This document shows positions 1-11,356 of a stretch of 64,000 nt of DNA, in pieces. A program made the position numbers and the translations under genes. Within the stretch, counting starts at the first letter, position 1, and each line of letters begins with the position of its first letter. The notes beneath the pieces were generated by a model. It was not told the DNA's origin, searched no databases, and saw nothing but the letters and a program-made list of their open reading frames with translations. The stretch is from Adineta vaga. Taxonomy: Eukaryota > Rotifera. The stretch lies in the NCBI GenBank assembly GCA_021613535.1, contig CP075492.1, forward strand, positions 15,624,001-15,688,000, in the 5' to 3' direction.

Positions 1-610
1 TCATAACTATAAATAACACTCGCCAAAGGTGACGCGTTTAACCTTCTACTGAAGAATTAACATATTCTTCGTCGATTTTGAAGAAAAAGAAAATCTTATG
101 TTCTAGGATTCTAAATAGAAAGAATTTATTCAAAAAACAATTTTCTATTTTATCTTACAACGAATTATTGATTGATGATTATCAACATCAGAATAAGATG
201 AAATCAGCGTTTACAATATTAGAAATGAAAATAAATCTAAAAAATGTCTTTAATGACAAAAAACCTTCAGAAAGAAAAAAATTAATGATTTTCCTTCTTT
301 TCCATAAGAAGAATTGTGTAATGAATCACATAAAAACATTTAAGAGATACAATTAACGATAAAATAACGACAGAAGTTTCGGGAATAACTACATTTGGTA
401 TCTTTTCTACATATATAGAAACAAAAACTAACAATGATGAACATACCCAGGTCGAACGATGCGGTCCGTTTTGTATCCGTACATAGCCGAAAATTAGCCG
501 TTTCGGTGGAGAACACAGTGCGTTTACGATGCCGTAAATCTGTGACTGTGATTACGCAACAAAACGGTTCATTTTCGGCCGTAAAGTCACCATTTTGTTA
601 CGGTTTACAT
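1..610. other. Left edge without a supported gene
   Basis: AT-rich sequence with no gene I can support. A reading frame at 78-356 is lysine/asparagine-rich, shows no domain and reads like translated AT-rich DNA. Positions 430-600 are noticeably richer in CpG (several CCGTTTTG, GCCGTTTCGG and GGCCGTAAAG blocks) than the flanks and may be the remnant of a mobile element, but I cannot define its ends. Confidence 0.5.
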
Positions 611-739
611 TAGGGGTGGGTCACTTAACGCTTAATATTAAGTGTTAATTTTTTTTCATTAAAATGCAAAGACTTAATATTGAGCGTTAAGCCAAAACAC
701 TTAACTTAATTTTGAGTTAAGTTAAAAGACCCACCCCTA
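611..739. mobile_element. hAT-like MITE with 8-bp target duplication
   Basis: A 129-bp element bounded by perfect 12-bp terminal inverted repeats, TAGGGGTGGGTC on the left (611-622) and its complement on the right (728-739). It is flanked by a perfect 8-bp direct repeat, GTTTACAT, at 603-610 and 740-747. An 8-bp duplication and TIRs of the form (C/T)AGGGGTGGG are hallmarks of the hAT superfamily. The interior is AT-rich, partly palindromic around copies of CTTAATATTAAG-like sequence, and encodes nothing, so it is a non-autonomous MITE needing a transposase from elsewhere. The perfect duplication suggests a fairly recent insertion. Confidence 0.88.
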
Positions 740-1066
740 GTTTACATTCCGAATACAATAAATACTAATAAAGATTTTACCATAGATACAAAAAATATTA
801 AAAATGATTCTAACGGATTTCAGACTTTTATCTCTTTCCTGGGAAAGAGATCTTTTTTCTAAAAACAATTCTAATGCTTCATTTCCAATATGACGTTGAA
901 TGCAATGAAAACAATAGTCGTCGTTTTTTGTTATATTTACTAAAGAACCAAATAGGCTTTGAACACGAATATAATGATAAACATCAGATTGATCCATTAA
1001 TAATGGATATGAATAAAAACCACAAAGAAGAGCTAATATCACATAGATAATGAGAAATAAGAGCAA
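737..1066 (-). CDS. Possible 3' exon of a small membrane protein
   Basis: An open frame on the minus strand encodes a long hydrophobic stretch (about 25 residues) followed by a polar tail with a CxxC pair (YCFHCIQRH) and several charged residues. There is no ATG at its upstream end; the frame stays open further upstream and a plausible splice acceptor (AACAG) lies near 1091, so this would be a last exon. The stop codon is supplied by the TAG of the hAT-like MITE terminus at 737-739, so the insertion may have truncated the original protein. No family recognised; it could be a chance frame. Confidence 0.25.
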   Translation of the reverse strand: MLLFLIIYVILALLCGFYSYPLLMDQSDVYHYIRVQSLFGSLVNITKNDDYCFHCIQRHIGNEALELFLEKRSLSQERDKSLKSVRIIFNIFCIYGKIFISIYCIRNVN

Positions 1067-1437
1067 AATCCAAATAAATAAATATATTCTGTTGGTTGCG
1101 CGTAATAAATGGTGATAGTATAGAGTCTAAATGAAAAAAAGATTTAATTGGAGAGTAGATCAAAATCGAAAAGAATTTTTTCCTCTAACAACTATGATGT
1201 GATGTCAATTGATTTGTTCACGATAGATCTCGAACGTTTTTTTTTTGTCATTTGAAATAACTATTCGTTTTCATACCATAGTGATAAAACCCAAATCAAG
1301 ATATTCTGGCATCAATTAAGCTGGTGTTCCCTTTAATGTATAGAGTGTTCCATGACTAATTGAAATATACTTACATATACAATGTCAGTAGAGATAGTAT
1401 TCATATTAGTGTGCTCCTCTGTTAACGACGAGAAAAA

Positions 1438-1487
1438 GAGGGTGTGGGTGCTAGATACATGTATTACCCTCACACACCCACACCCTC
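1438..1487. repeat. G-rich hairpin repeat (perfect 13-bp arms)
   Basis: GAGGGTGTGGGTG at 1438-1450 is followed after 24 nt by its exact complement CACCCACACCCTC at 1475-1487. This is the cleanest copy of a hairpin family scattered through the window. It lies about 340 bp beyond the stop of the F-box gene, on that gene's 3' side. Function unknown; the G-rich arm resembles TGTGGG telomeric sequence. Confidence 0.85.
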
Positions 1488-1824
1488 AAAATGGGCAATT
1501 GTTCATTTGCTTCCACTAATTGCGCCACTGAACCTGATGGATCGCCATAGTTTGTCCAGTGTGGCACGAACTAAAAGACGCTAATAGTTTTTACATTCTC
1601 ATTGCTATATAGGATATTTTTTAAAGCTTCTTAAGAATATCATATGTTTGAATAGTTCCATTCATACTAAATTGACAAACATCTCATTTAGAAAAATGTA
1701 GTTCATTTCAGAATGAGTGTTATTTTAGAAACTTTGATGAGGAATGACTTGCATAATATTTTAAATATCAACAGATTGTACTTGATCTGACATTTGTTTT
1801 ACAAAATGAGAGAAAGAAAAACAT

Positions 1825-3402
1825 CTATGTAGTCAAACAAGGAAAATAATTATGAAAATGTTCTGGACAGACAATAATTTCATCAAATACAAGTTCTTTT
1901 AATTGATTACAATTGATTTGTGTTGTAACATTAGTAAAATTATCTGTAACAGTAAGTAATTTATCATATTGTATTTTAAGTATAGAAAGCTTTGGAACAT
2001 ATGCTTTTGTATGGCATAGAAATTGATAAACATAATCAACATGTGCATGAGTTAATCTGAATCGAATAATATTATTATATGAAATACATAATCGATTTTC
2101 ACATTTATTAAGTTGTGCTAGAAAATTATCCAATGTTAAATATTTCAATAATGGAATTGCTTTCGAAATCCATTGAAAAAAATCATATTCAAATGGGCGT
2201 GTATCATATAATGTTAGGTCAATTACAAATTGAAAATAATGATTTTGAATACTCTTCGTAAGATACATAAAAAAAGTCATTTGAAATGGAATTGAATAAA
2301 TATGACAATAAGTATTTGCATTAGACAAATGATCGATACTACAACCAACTTGAGAATATTTGTAATTGATAAATGTATTTTCAATATCATTTGTTGATAA
2401 ATAATCATTTGTGTAACATGTTAGCATAAATGTACAAATATGAAATGTAAATTTATCTAAATTTAACATATGACAAAGAATATTTTCGTTAACAACAATT
2501 CCGTCAGTCACTTTCATCCGAAGTGTATAAAGACATAAAGTTAGTTTTTTTAAATTAATCATTCGATGAAGAAGTCGAACAATTCGACAATCATAAGCAG
2601 TTGTAAAATGAGGACATGTTAAAGAGAATTCTTTCAATCGAAGCAGTTTTCCCTAAAAAAAAAACAAGTCATTCTTTATAAATTTATACGTATACAATTT
2701 TCTACTTACACAACTATCTGTAATTATTGATGATGTTTCAATAAATGTTACACGTACTGTCAATGAAGATAAACTTTTCAAACGACCATCAAGTAAATAA
2801 AGACAATCATCAAATGTTTTCACATAAATACTTAGTGTTTGTAAATATGATGAATAACAAATATTTTGAGAATAATCATCTAATGTAAATCGAGAAAGTA
2901 TAAGCAATTCAGATTGATTCATATCTAAATAAGTACATTTTTCACAAATTAGAAGAAAACATTCAAAAACATTTGTAAATGATATATCATTAAACATTTC
3001 ATTTCGAATTTTTAAAGTAATAGATTTGATTTGTTCTTTTAATAAAAGAATATCTGGTGAAAACTCAACGAAAACAAGAGTATGAAGATTAGGAAATTGA
3101 GAAGAACGAATACGTTCAATATTAGTAGTTTCAAGAGTCATCATTTGTATACGATCATGTTTTTGAGGTAATATTTCAATACAGAATCGATGGAGTTTAT
3201 CAGAATCTATTGAGCATATTTGTCCATCTGATAATTCAATTGAAAAATTTATTGATTTCGACTGACTATTTCTTACAATGCGATCTAGTCGTTGAGTACT
3301 ATTCAATAATGAATAAACAACATTGAATGAACTCAGTTTATTGAAAATAATCAATAATATTTCATCAGGTAAGTCGAGTAGATCAAGAATTTGTTTATTC
3401 AT
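1825..3402 (-). CDS. F-box protein with degenerate LRR-like body
   Basis: Two exons, complement(1825-2652, 2710-3402), joined across a 57-nt GT-AG intron in phase 0, give 505 residues. An F-box fills about residues 5-48: LPDEILLIIFNKLSS is the typical signature (LPxEIL, hydrophobic heptads), followed by the LLNSTQRLDRIV segment. The rest has repeated hydrophobic/leucine spacing (FPNLHTLVF, LKSITLKI, LQTLSIYV, LSSLTVRV, LKELVFDE) consistent with a degenerate leucine-rich-repeat solenoid. F-box proteins link substrates to SCF ubiquitin ligases through Skp1, the LRR part selecting the target; that role is inferred from the family. Bdelloid genomes carry many such genes. The start ATG precedes the F-box directly and no upstream in-frame ATG is needed. 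Confidence 0.8.
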
Positions 3403-3520
3403 ATTAAATAGATATTATATGAATTTTGTCAATCATCATTCAATTTTATATACGTTGCCCGCTGACTGTTTAAATAGACGACCATCACATATTTCTTAGC
3501 TTACACAACGCAATAATCTT

Positions 3521-3544
3521 AACCCATACCCACATCCATCCTCT
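3521..3544. repeat. C-rich hairpin arm, diverged
   Basis: CCCATACCCACATCCATCCTC resembles the C-rich arm of the hairpin family and lies about 80-100 bp past the stop of the S9 peptidase, again on the 3' side. No matching G-rich arm is evident, so this is either a decayed copy or a coincidence. Confidence 0.35.
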
Positions 3545-3621
3545 AATTAAAACTGTTTTGACTGATTTTTTGTTGGCATTTTGAGAATATTTATTCAAGA
3601 AAAAAAATTTATTATAATGTA

Positions 3622-5586
3622 TCATTGTGATATTTGATTACCATATTTATGTAACCATTTAAGTTCTTCACGAACTTTAATTTTTTGATGCCATGGATTA
3701 TTATTTAATGCATGACCTTCATTAGGAAACGTAATAAGTTGTACTGGTATTCCTCGCGAGTAAAGTGCTCGTTCAAAAATATAACTTTGACTTGAAGGGA
3801 CACGAGTATCAATTTCACCAGTAACAATATGTGTTGGTGTACGTACTTTATCCAAATAATAAATAGGTGATTCGTTTTTATACAAATCCGGTACATTCCA
3901 TGGAAATCCTCCAAATAAATTTTCAATAAGTACAGGCATATCTAGCATTCCCCATGTAGAACTAAGATCAATTGCACCAGAACCCGATAAAGCAACATTA
4001 AAACGTTGAGTTTGTGTAATTAACCAATTTGTTAAAAATCCACCATAACTATAACCACCAACAGCAAGTCTTTTTGAATCAACAAGTCCATCTCTAATTA
4101 AATTATCAATTCCAAAGAGAATATCATTTCCAGGTAGAGATAATGGTCTATGACGTATTTGATTTAAAAATTCATCACCATATCCAGTCGAACCACGATA
4201 GTTAGGTTCTAAAACAAGCCAACCTTGTGTTGCAGCTAATGGTGCCCAATAACCACCATTATAATTGAGATGATTGACACTTGCATAATATGGGCCACCA
4301 TGAATAAGAACTAACAGAGGAAGATTTTTTGATTGAAATTTATCTGGTGGATAATGCAATATCCCTTCTATAGTTTGATTATCATCTTGATTTGTCCAAG
4401 TATAAACTATTCCTTGAGGTAAATTTCTTTGAATAAATAATTGATTATTATTTGTTATAGATTTAGCTAAATTAAGTTCATCTATATTATCGATAAAATA
4501 AATTTCCATAGGTTTATTAAAAGATGAATGAACGAATGCAATCAAATTCTTTTTATTTGATATAACAATGGATTCATAAGTGCCATTCCATCCATGATGA
4601 TGAATTAAATCTTCTTTTAATAATTGTTTTGTATAAATATGTACTTGTGTACCTAATTGTCCAAGAATAAGAATATTTCCATTAAATTGATTTGCATAAC
4701 CAATAATATTACCAGAAAAATGTTTTCCTATTTGTTTCATATTTCCATTAATTAAATTCATTGAATAAAGTCGACCTTGTGTATCATTGAATTGTTTTTT
4801 TGTTGAACATAATGATAAAGTTCGAAAGAGAATTTCATTACTATCATCGATAGATAATTGTAAATCTTCTTCAATTGCTTCATTATTTGTTAATTTAACT
4901 AATAAAAATGATGAATTTTGAAGATTTATTGAATAAATTTCAAAATCTTCAATATTTTCCATAATTATTCTTACAGATGTAAACACAAGTTGATCGACTG
5001 ATGGAACATAAATAATTTCATTAATTAAAAATGAAATATTTTTAATAAAATTTATGTTTATTGGTGCAAATAATTGATTTCTATCGAAATTAATTTCAAA
5101 AATCGTACTAATTTCATCATTTATTTGAAATTCAATAACATTTTTCTCTTTATTTGTTAATGCAACTAAATAAAATGAGAAATCATATTTTGACCATGTA
5201 AAACCTAACGGAATTGTTTCATTTCCAATTCTAATCGATACTAATTCATTGGATTGTACAGAATATAAATATAAATTTTGGTCATTGTTTAAAGTTAATG
5301 CAATATAATTTCCAGTCGGTGACCATTTTGGTTTTATTGATGGATGAAGATTTTCTGTGATTAAGATTTTTTGTTTATTTTCAATATTATAAATCCATAA
5401 ATTATGTGAATAAGAGTTATTATTCCATAATGGATATCGACTATGAAAAAGTAAATATTCGTCGTTTGATGAAAAACTTAAGAATGGGTATGTTGTATAA
5501 TCAAAAAATTCATCAAATGTTACTGTTGGATTCGAAAAACAGAATAAAACATGATAAAAATTGAATAATAAATAATAGATTTTCAT
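3622..5586 (-). CDS. Secreted prolyl-oligopeptidase family (S9) peptidase
   Basis: A single-exon gene of 654 residues. An N-terminal hydrophobic stretch (about residues 3-18) looks like a signal peptide. Residues about 30-380 form the WD-like propeller expected in S9 enzymes (SPTGNYIAL-type strands), and residues about 400-650 the alpha/beta-hydrolase domain. The catalytic triad is visible: Ser513 in GGYSYGG, Asp593 in GEIDTRVPS and His625 in NEGHAL. The oxyanion-side LIHGGPYY and NYRGSTGYG motifs are also present. This fits the S9C acylaminoacyl-peptidase / dipeptidyl-aminopeptidase group. It probably cleaves short peptides in the gut lumen or extracellular space (inferred). Lack of introns and a bacterial-like domain order leave open a horizontal origin, but eukaryotic homologues also exist. 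Confidence 0.88.
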   Translation of the reverse strand: MKIYYLLFNFYHVLFCFSNPTVTFDEFFDYTTYPFLSFSSNDEYLLFHSRYPLWNNNSYSHNLWIYNIENKQKILITENLHPSIKPKWSPTGNYIALTLNNDQNLYLYSVQSNELVSIRIGNETIPLGFTWSKYDFSFYLVALTNKEKNVIEFQINDEISTIFEINFDRNQLFAPININFIKNISFLINEIIYVPSVDQLVFTSVRIIMENIEDFEIYSINLQNSSFLLVKLTNNEAIEEDLQLSIDDSNEILFRTLSLCSTKKQFNDTQGRLYSMNLINGNMKQIGKHFSGNIIGYANQFNGNILILGQLGTQVHIYTKQLLKEDLIHHHGWNGTYESIVISNKKNLIAFVHSSFNKPMEIYFIDNIDELNLAKSITNNNQLFIQRNLPQGIVYTWTNQDDNQTIEGILHYPPDKFQSKNLPLLVLIHGGPYYASVNHLNYNGGYWAPLAATQGWLVLEPNYRGSTGYGDEFLNQIRHRPLSLPGNDILFGIDNLIRDGLVDSKRLAVGGYSYGGFLTNWLITQTQRFNVALSGSGAIDLSSTWGMLDMPVLIENLFGGFPWNVPDLYKNESPIYYLDKVRTPTHIVTGEIDTRVPSSQSYIFERALYSRGIPVQLITFPNEGHALNNNPWHQKIKVREELKWLHKYGNQISQ

Positions 5587-6096
5587 TCTTTTTAGAAAAT
5601 AAAATGACTATTGTTTTTATCATTCGTACTATATTCTCATGATGATATAACCTTTCAATAGGATAATAATAAAGCAAATATCTCTTCACATTCTAACAAA
5701 GAATAAGATTAAGGATTTAAAGAAACATGATATTTATCTTGGTCTTTTACTCGAGAGTACAACTAGGGACATCGATACTATAGTATTGAAAAACGATAGT
5801 GACCGAGAAGAAGCACACATTTTGCTGATCTACAAGATTTTTATCTCGATAAAAAAATTGTAGAAATAAACAGAACACAACAAAATCAAGTTATTTTCAA
5901 AGTATTAAGATAAAAAATGAATTCTTTATTTTTCAGTATATCGAACGATGCACGGTTGAGGCTTAAGATAAGAATATCAATTTTATTGAAGATTATAAAA
6001 GAAACAATATATATGGGATTTTCAAATGAAAACATATTTCCTAAATTGTCATATTACATAAGTAAGCTAATATTTTGCCAAGGTTCACTAGTCCTT
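5587..6096. other. Intergenic, nothing recognised
   Basis: AT-rich spacer between the start of the S9 peptidase gene and the 3' end of the broken kinase gene. A frame at 5917-6117 has no recognisable features and is probably chance. Presumably contains the peptidase promoter, but I see no clear TATA element. Confidence 0.5.
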
Positions 6097-7476
6097 CTAA
6101 CCGAGTACTTGTTTTAAGGAATCAATCGCCGCTCTAATATCTTTTGAACAATCTCTTTTACATGCTTGTATTAAATCGCCGAAAACATATCGAAGTCCAA
6201 ACAATTTGAGTTTCTTCTTGCTCAGAGTAGCGCCATTGCAATTATGATATTCTTGTTCGAAAGCATTTCGAAGTGATTCTATTTCGTTTTCTTCAATACT
6301 GGCCTGTCGACAGTAGTGTACAAATCGTCGTTCGAAGTTAGCTACATCGTCCTCAGGTGCACCGATCGGGTTACCCTTGGAGTCCATAGAGTAATGTAAC
6401 GAGGGTGTATCTATGAAGGTAACACCTTTCGAAAAGTCCCAGAACAAGTTGCCAGGATGTGCATCTCCATGAACAATTGCTGAGACACTACGATCGCAGC
6501 GACACTCTTCTATCACTTGTTCCAGTTGGCGCAGCACTTCATCCATATCCAATTGAATAATATCCGGATAATTTACATACGTTTTGGCAATTACTGAGGC
6601 TAAATGGCGTGCTCGATCAATCTGGACACTTAAATAATTGTTCGATAACGAGTCACCAGAATTATCAGGTCGTGTATGTAATTGTGCAAAAGCACGGCCA
6701 TCTCTACTACTGCCTTGCGTAATTGATTCAATAGATTTTGCTTGTCACTAACCATCGTCGATCTATTAACGGAGTCAATGAGATCAACGATTGATTTCCC
6801 TTGTGCAACTTTCGAGACAAGGACAGCAGTATCATTGGCATCCTTGATTTTAGCTGCGGCCAATGGAGCTGGAATTGTAAAGTGAGTGAATTCAGGCGAA
6901 CGAAGTCGAGCCAACGATGACAGCTCTCGAACAAGTTCTTCGGATCTGGAAAATACCTTACTGACTGCAATTATCCATATTAGATGCGTTGTAGACAAAA
7001 TAGATCGATGCACCCGATCGACCTCTAGCTCCACCTTTTGGAGCTTCTATCAGGTCGATCTTTGCGTTCCCGAGAGCAACTCCGACGAAGTTAATTAAAG
7101 CATCGTTGGTATTGTCGATTTCTTCAATTGTATCCAAGAGTGAATTCATTCCAACTGCATCGACATTTCCATCTTCTGTTCTGCATGCAGTCGCCATGGT
7201 CAACAACACGTCGATCTTATGACTAATCGAATATTTGTGCTCAGGTTGAGCACCGTATTTTATCTGATCATTCTCTGATAGTGATTCTATCTGCATCACT
7301 GCAGAACATGTTTCAGAAAAGTCTTTTCTTGTATTGCGATTGTTGGTTGATGTTTGTGTCATACATGTTGTCTTAGCATATCTTATTGACGATAATGCGC
7401 TTGAATTAGTTTCTAACGGATGTTCACCAACTGCTAATTGTTGGTCGAAAATGTCACAGGAACATTGAGTTTCCAT
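6097..7476 (-). pseudogene. Phosphotransferase (APH/choline-kinase-like) pseudogene
   Basis: Three consecutive minus-strand segments in different frames read as one protein. The first (7476 to about 6985) ends in a glycine-rich loop, KGGARGRSGASIYFV. The second (about 6975-6690) begins with the lysine strand VSKVFSRSEELVREL. The third (about 6690-6097) contains HGDAHPGN, the Brenner motif of aminoglycoside-phosphotransferase-like kinases, and FIDTPSL with the metal-binding Asp. Changing frame by one base near 6975 and again near 6690 restores a continuous sequence (the latter joins VVEMA to RAFAQLHTRPD). Neither site is a homopolymer. No intron is visible and the gene is more GC-rich than its neighbours, so it may be a transferred gene now decaying. 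The N-terminal 100 residues match nothing I know. Confidence 0.72.
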
Positions 7477-8039
7477 AATAGAATTATTTTGTGTATCAGT
7501 ATGTGTTTATTATGCACGAAAATATATAACTTTTCCTTCAGTAATATGCACCTTCAAAAGCAGAAAAAAGGCTGTTAAGTACCTGTGTATGGCAATGTTT
7601 GTATAGTGACTGTGGAGAGAGAATTCGTTCAATTAACATTTATGACACATTTGGTTTCTTCCACACCACGGCGATTGCTTTCGTTTACAGAGTGAAAAAG
7701 TTCGCATTAATCGAGTGTACATGTGCTTCTTTTCTGTCAGAAGTATATTTGTACTCTGTTTCTCAAACAAAAATTCGTTAAAATATGTAAATATGACAAA
7801 TATTATTTGAAGTAAATCGATCGATAATGTCATAAAACAAGATAAAAATAGATGATTAGTACCATAAGTCATCATAATAAAATAATTTAACAGACACTTA
7901 CTACTCTGTCAATAGAAGGATACGACACAGAGTGTTCGAAATATATGTCTAGCAGAAATGCGACAATTAGATCAAGCATGATAGTAATATGATATACTCA
8001 CAATCGCATATTCATACTACAGATGTCATGACAGACATC
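7477..8039. other. Intergenic, nothing supported
   Basis: Spacer 5' of the broken kinase gene and before the decayed LRR gene. It has short frames but no domain, and no hairpin copy. Confidence 0.45.
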
Positions 8040-9180
8040 ACTCACGTTACTAAAATTGCAAAGAAGTTTACTTTATCCAATAGGAGCATATCATTTTGCT
8101 GAGGCATCGAAATTCGATCAAGTGGGTCTAATGTGTACTTCTTTGAGTACATCTGAAATGCGATTTTTATTGATAGACATTTATTACGTTGGATCTCAGC
8201 CATAATAAAGGTACTGATAAAGGAGCAGGACATATAGTTGATGCACTACGAATCAATCGAGTACGAGACTATGGTAGAAATTCTCAACGATTGTTCATTG
8301 TTATGGAGATTTGTAGACGATCACCAATCTTGATCTTAGTGGTAATCGATTCCATGTTCATGGTATATCGAATATTGTTGAAGCATTGCAAACCAATCAG
8401 GTAAAAGAGAACATATGAATTACTCTAGAGAATCAGCATAATGATCTGTACTTTCAGGTACTATATTCTTTGTCATTGGGTAGATTTCGAATCGATGAGA
8501 TTATGCTACAGAACATTACTGAAGCATCGAAGATCAACAAAGTAGGATCATGATTTATTCGATTTTGTCTAGTTAACATCTGTCTATGTCTTAATCAGAC
8601 GCTCACCAGCATGTATCTTAATGGTTGTCGTATGGATGGTCGCAACTCCAAATATCTGGGCGAAGTTATAAGAGATAATTCGGTAGAATTCAAATCTGTT
8701 GTTTTAAATACTTCAACCTTACAAAATGGTTTCTTAGACAATAGCGACGTTTAGTCTACAAAGAAATCAAATCAATGTTGCTGGTCGTCAATATTTAGCC
8801 GATGCACTTCGATGTAATCAGGTATGAATGTGATACGATAATTCAAGTGTATTATCAATTTTATAATAATGCACAATAGATACTTACTACATTAGATATC
8901 AGTTACAATCGAATTACTACTGATGGAGTTAAGATCAGTACTCTCTCATGATATCACATCGTTACGTTTCATATCATAAAACAGACACTAATCTTACTTG
9001 ATCTACGAGAAAATCAGATCAATAATGAGATGGCAAACCTCTTCAAGATTCTGCAACAAAACAAACCGGTAAGATATTGTATCTATATCTTCATTAATCT
9101 TTTGTATTCTTTCAGTTGAAGGGCATGAGCTTGTTACTGAATTGACCAAAAAACAAATTCCATAAGCATTTCAATATATG
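8040..9180 (+). pseudogene. Decayed leucine-rich-repeat (RNase-inhibitor/NLRC-type) gene
   Basis: A series of 24-28-residue LRR units separated by intron-like gaps: LDLSHNKGTDKGAGHIVDAL (8190-), LDLSGNRFHVHGISNIVEAL (about 8330-), LTSMYLNGCRMDGRNSKYLG (about 8610-), NQINVAGRQYLADALRCNQ (about 8765-8820), LDISYNRITTDGV (about 8895-) and LDLRENQINNEMANLFKIL (about 8990-9060). Several units end in a usable GT donor (…TNQ|GTAAAA, …CNQ|GTATGA, …NKP|GTAAGA), one repeat per exon. The units lie in different frames with stops and shortened copies between them (only NITEASKINK remains of one at 8510), and I find neither a start nor an effector domain. It is best read as the wreck of a multi-exon LRR gene. 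Confidence 0.7.
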
Positions 9181-9545
9181 ATGAAAGTTTTTTCTCTCTA
9201 CTCGTCCAAAATTTGCAAAAAAAGAGGTATGCGTGTGTATCATTTGGAAATTGTATTCGATAAGATAAAATCATACATGGTGAGAAATAATGTATCTGTT
9301 TCTATTCATTGAATCCAATAGAAAAAATCAAATATTTCACTTTTTTTCTCCTTATAAAAATATAATTTAAACGAGAAATTGATTGTTCGATTACTCACCT
9401 TGAATTATATCTATTATATATAGAATCCATCTGTCGATGTTCGCATTACTAATTACAAATTTTGTTATTTTTAATCAGAAATCAAATACAAAATCTTGTC
9501 ATTGCCGCTTATCTATTTACTATGACTCAATATTTCTATGTTGAG

Positions 9546-9552
9546 TATATAA
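9546..9552 (+). promoter_or_regulatory. TATA box of the Ly6-like gene
   Basis: TATATAA lies about 93 nt upstream of the start codon at 9645, in the expected orientation for a core promoter with a short 5' UTR. Confidence 0.5.
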
Positions 9553-9644
9553 GGTGAAGTAAAAATGTATGGTTAGTATCACTGAGGTAGCGCGTTTTAT
9601 AATCATAATTTTAACATCAATCTTCGAATATCAACAAGAAAAAA

Positions 9645-10064
9645 ATGAACAACTGGATTGTATTTTTAACATTATTGGTCGCCTGTATTGGTAAGAAAGT
9701 TATTATTTCTTCTCAACTTGATCAAATTTATTTCATTTCATTTAGGATGTGCAAATGCTATCAATTGTTACTTTTGTCCAAATTGTCCTTATCCATTTAA
9801 TGCAAAATTACCAGCTGTCTCAATAACTGTAGGAAGTACAGGATTTTGTGCTGTAAGTCTATAAGCAATTCATTAATAATGTTGAAAGTAAATTCTTATT
9901 ATCTCTAGAAAAAAAGTACTTCATCTGATCCAAGTGCTCCCGCTAGTCGAGGTCCTGCTGAAGCTGGTCTTTGTGCATCACCCGGATGCCGATGGCAATA
10001 TGATGCAAGTGGTCGACAAATCTACGTTTGTTGTTGTACCGGTGATTATTGCAATTGTGCTTAA
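9645..10064 (+). CDS. Small secreted Ly6/uPAR-like cysteine-rich protein
   Basis: Three exons (9645-9690, 9746-9852, 9909-10064) with 55- and 56-nt GT-AG introns give 101 residues. Residues 1-17 form a signal peptide (WIVFLTLLVACIG). The mature protein starts with CYFCPNCP and ends with CCCTGDYCNCA. A leading CYxC and a closing CCxxDxCN are the diagnostic ends of the Ly6/uPAR three-finger fold, with further cysteines at TGFCA, GLCAS and PGCRW. No GPI-attachment tail or membrane segment follows, so it is probably secreted rather than anchored. Family members bind receptors or modulate ion channels, but nothing here identifies a partner. A TATA box sits upstream and a G-rich hairpin arm lies about 220 bp downstream. 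Confidence 0.78.
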
Positions 10065-11356
10065 TAAAAGCAAAACGTAGAACCATACGAACGCTCATTT
10101 TCAGAAAAAATATTCTTATTTTTTTTTGAGAGTAAGATTTTCTTATAATAATAAATTTTGTTTGGTGTTGGGAGAAAGGATTTTTTAGTTTATTTAAAAT
10201 ACTATGTTAATTAATGAATAACAAACAAACAATTGTGTATTAAAGAGTTGTTCGAATGATTAATCATAATATGAATTGAAAATATTTGAGGGTGTGTGCG
10301 TGCTTTCAGGCAGAATCGCAAACACGATACAGATAATTTGATATTGTTGTATACTTTGTGAAGAGAAATATAATTATACGTTTGTTTGCAACGTATAGTA
10401 CAACGAAAAAACAAAATCCTGTTAGCGGTGATATAATTATCACTTTTATTATTAGGTGAAGTATGTTATTTCCAATAATATTCGTTTGTGTTCTGTTCTT
10501 TTTCCATTAGATTGAAGAGAATTTATTTTTTTATTCTTTTTCTGGTTGTGCAATCTTACAAAGTGATCTAGTTCGAAATAGATTGAATTAACTTGTATAA
10601 GGATGGCAGCTAGATTCGAACATCAATACCATTGACACTCGTAGTCGTACTAAGATCTGATTCAATTAAAATTATTCACCTCGAATAGTACTTTGAGGAA
10701 ATTTTCAACTTTGAATAAAGAATAGAAATTATTTTACGTCAAGATTTTTCTTTTATTTTTCTCCTATAAATACAGATCGCAATGAAATAAATATCGTCTC
10801 ATAAGACTATATGTCAATCAGATGTGTTTTCAATCTTAGAGAAAATGTTGATAAAATTTGAATAGAATTTTTTGTGTTGTTCAAAACCTATTGAATTAAC
10901 AGAAATGACATGAGCAATTATTTGAAATTTCTTTCGAATGCACTATAATCGAAATAAATAAATTGGTCAAACCCTAAACACATTGACTGCACAATTTCTA
11001 AAGCATACAAGTCGTCTCATTCAGCAGTGCATTGATCTTCGTAGAAGTGAATTTAAAACTTCTACAAAAACAAGAATTGTCGAAAATTTACATCGATTTG
11101 TGATAAACTAAGAATGAGAAAATCAAGTAATTATGACATATGATATTTTCAACTTTTTCAATAAAAACTTTTAGCATATTATTAATACAATTTTCTTGAT
11201 TTTCCAAGGAGTGGAGCTTTTACAAATAAAGTCTCGAATAGAATAGTTGAGACAGAGATTGTAGTTTTTCGGTACCTACTGGTAAATTATAAAGTTGTTT
11301 CAACTACGCAAAAGACAAAACATTGATCAAAGCGATTGTACATATTGAACGAACTT
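10065..11356. other. Gene-free stretch with one G-rich hairpin arm
   Basis: No gene supported. GAGGGTGTGTGCGTG at 10288-10302 is a single arm of the window-wide hairpin family, 224 bp past the stop of the Ly6-like gene. The rest is AT-rich and featureless to me, apart from an AATAAA-like cluster near 10149 that could serve that gene's 3' end. Confidence 0.5.

Noticed and set aside
78-356. 92-residue open frame
   Set aside because: Its composition is Lys/Asn/Ile/Phe, as expected from AT-rich DNA. It has no domain, signal peptide or splice context.
10211-10414. Minus-strand 67-residue frame
   Set aside because: It overlaps the G-rich hairpin arm and gene-free DNA and shows no domain.
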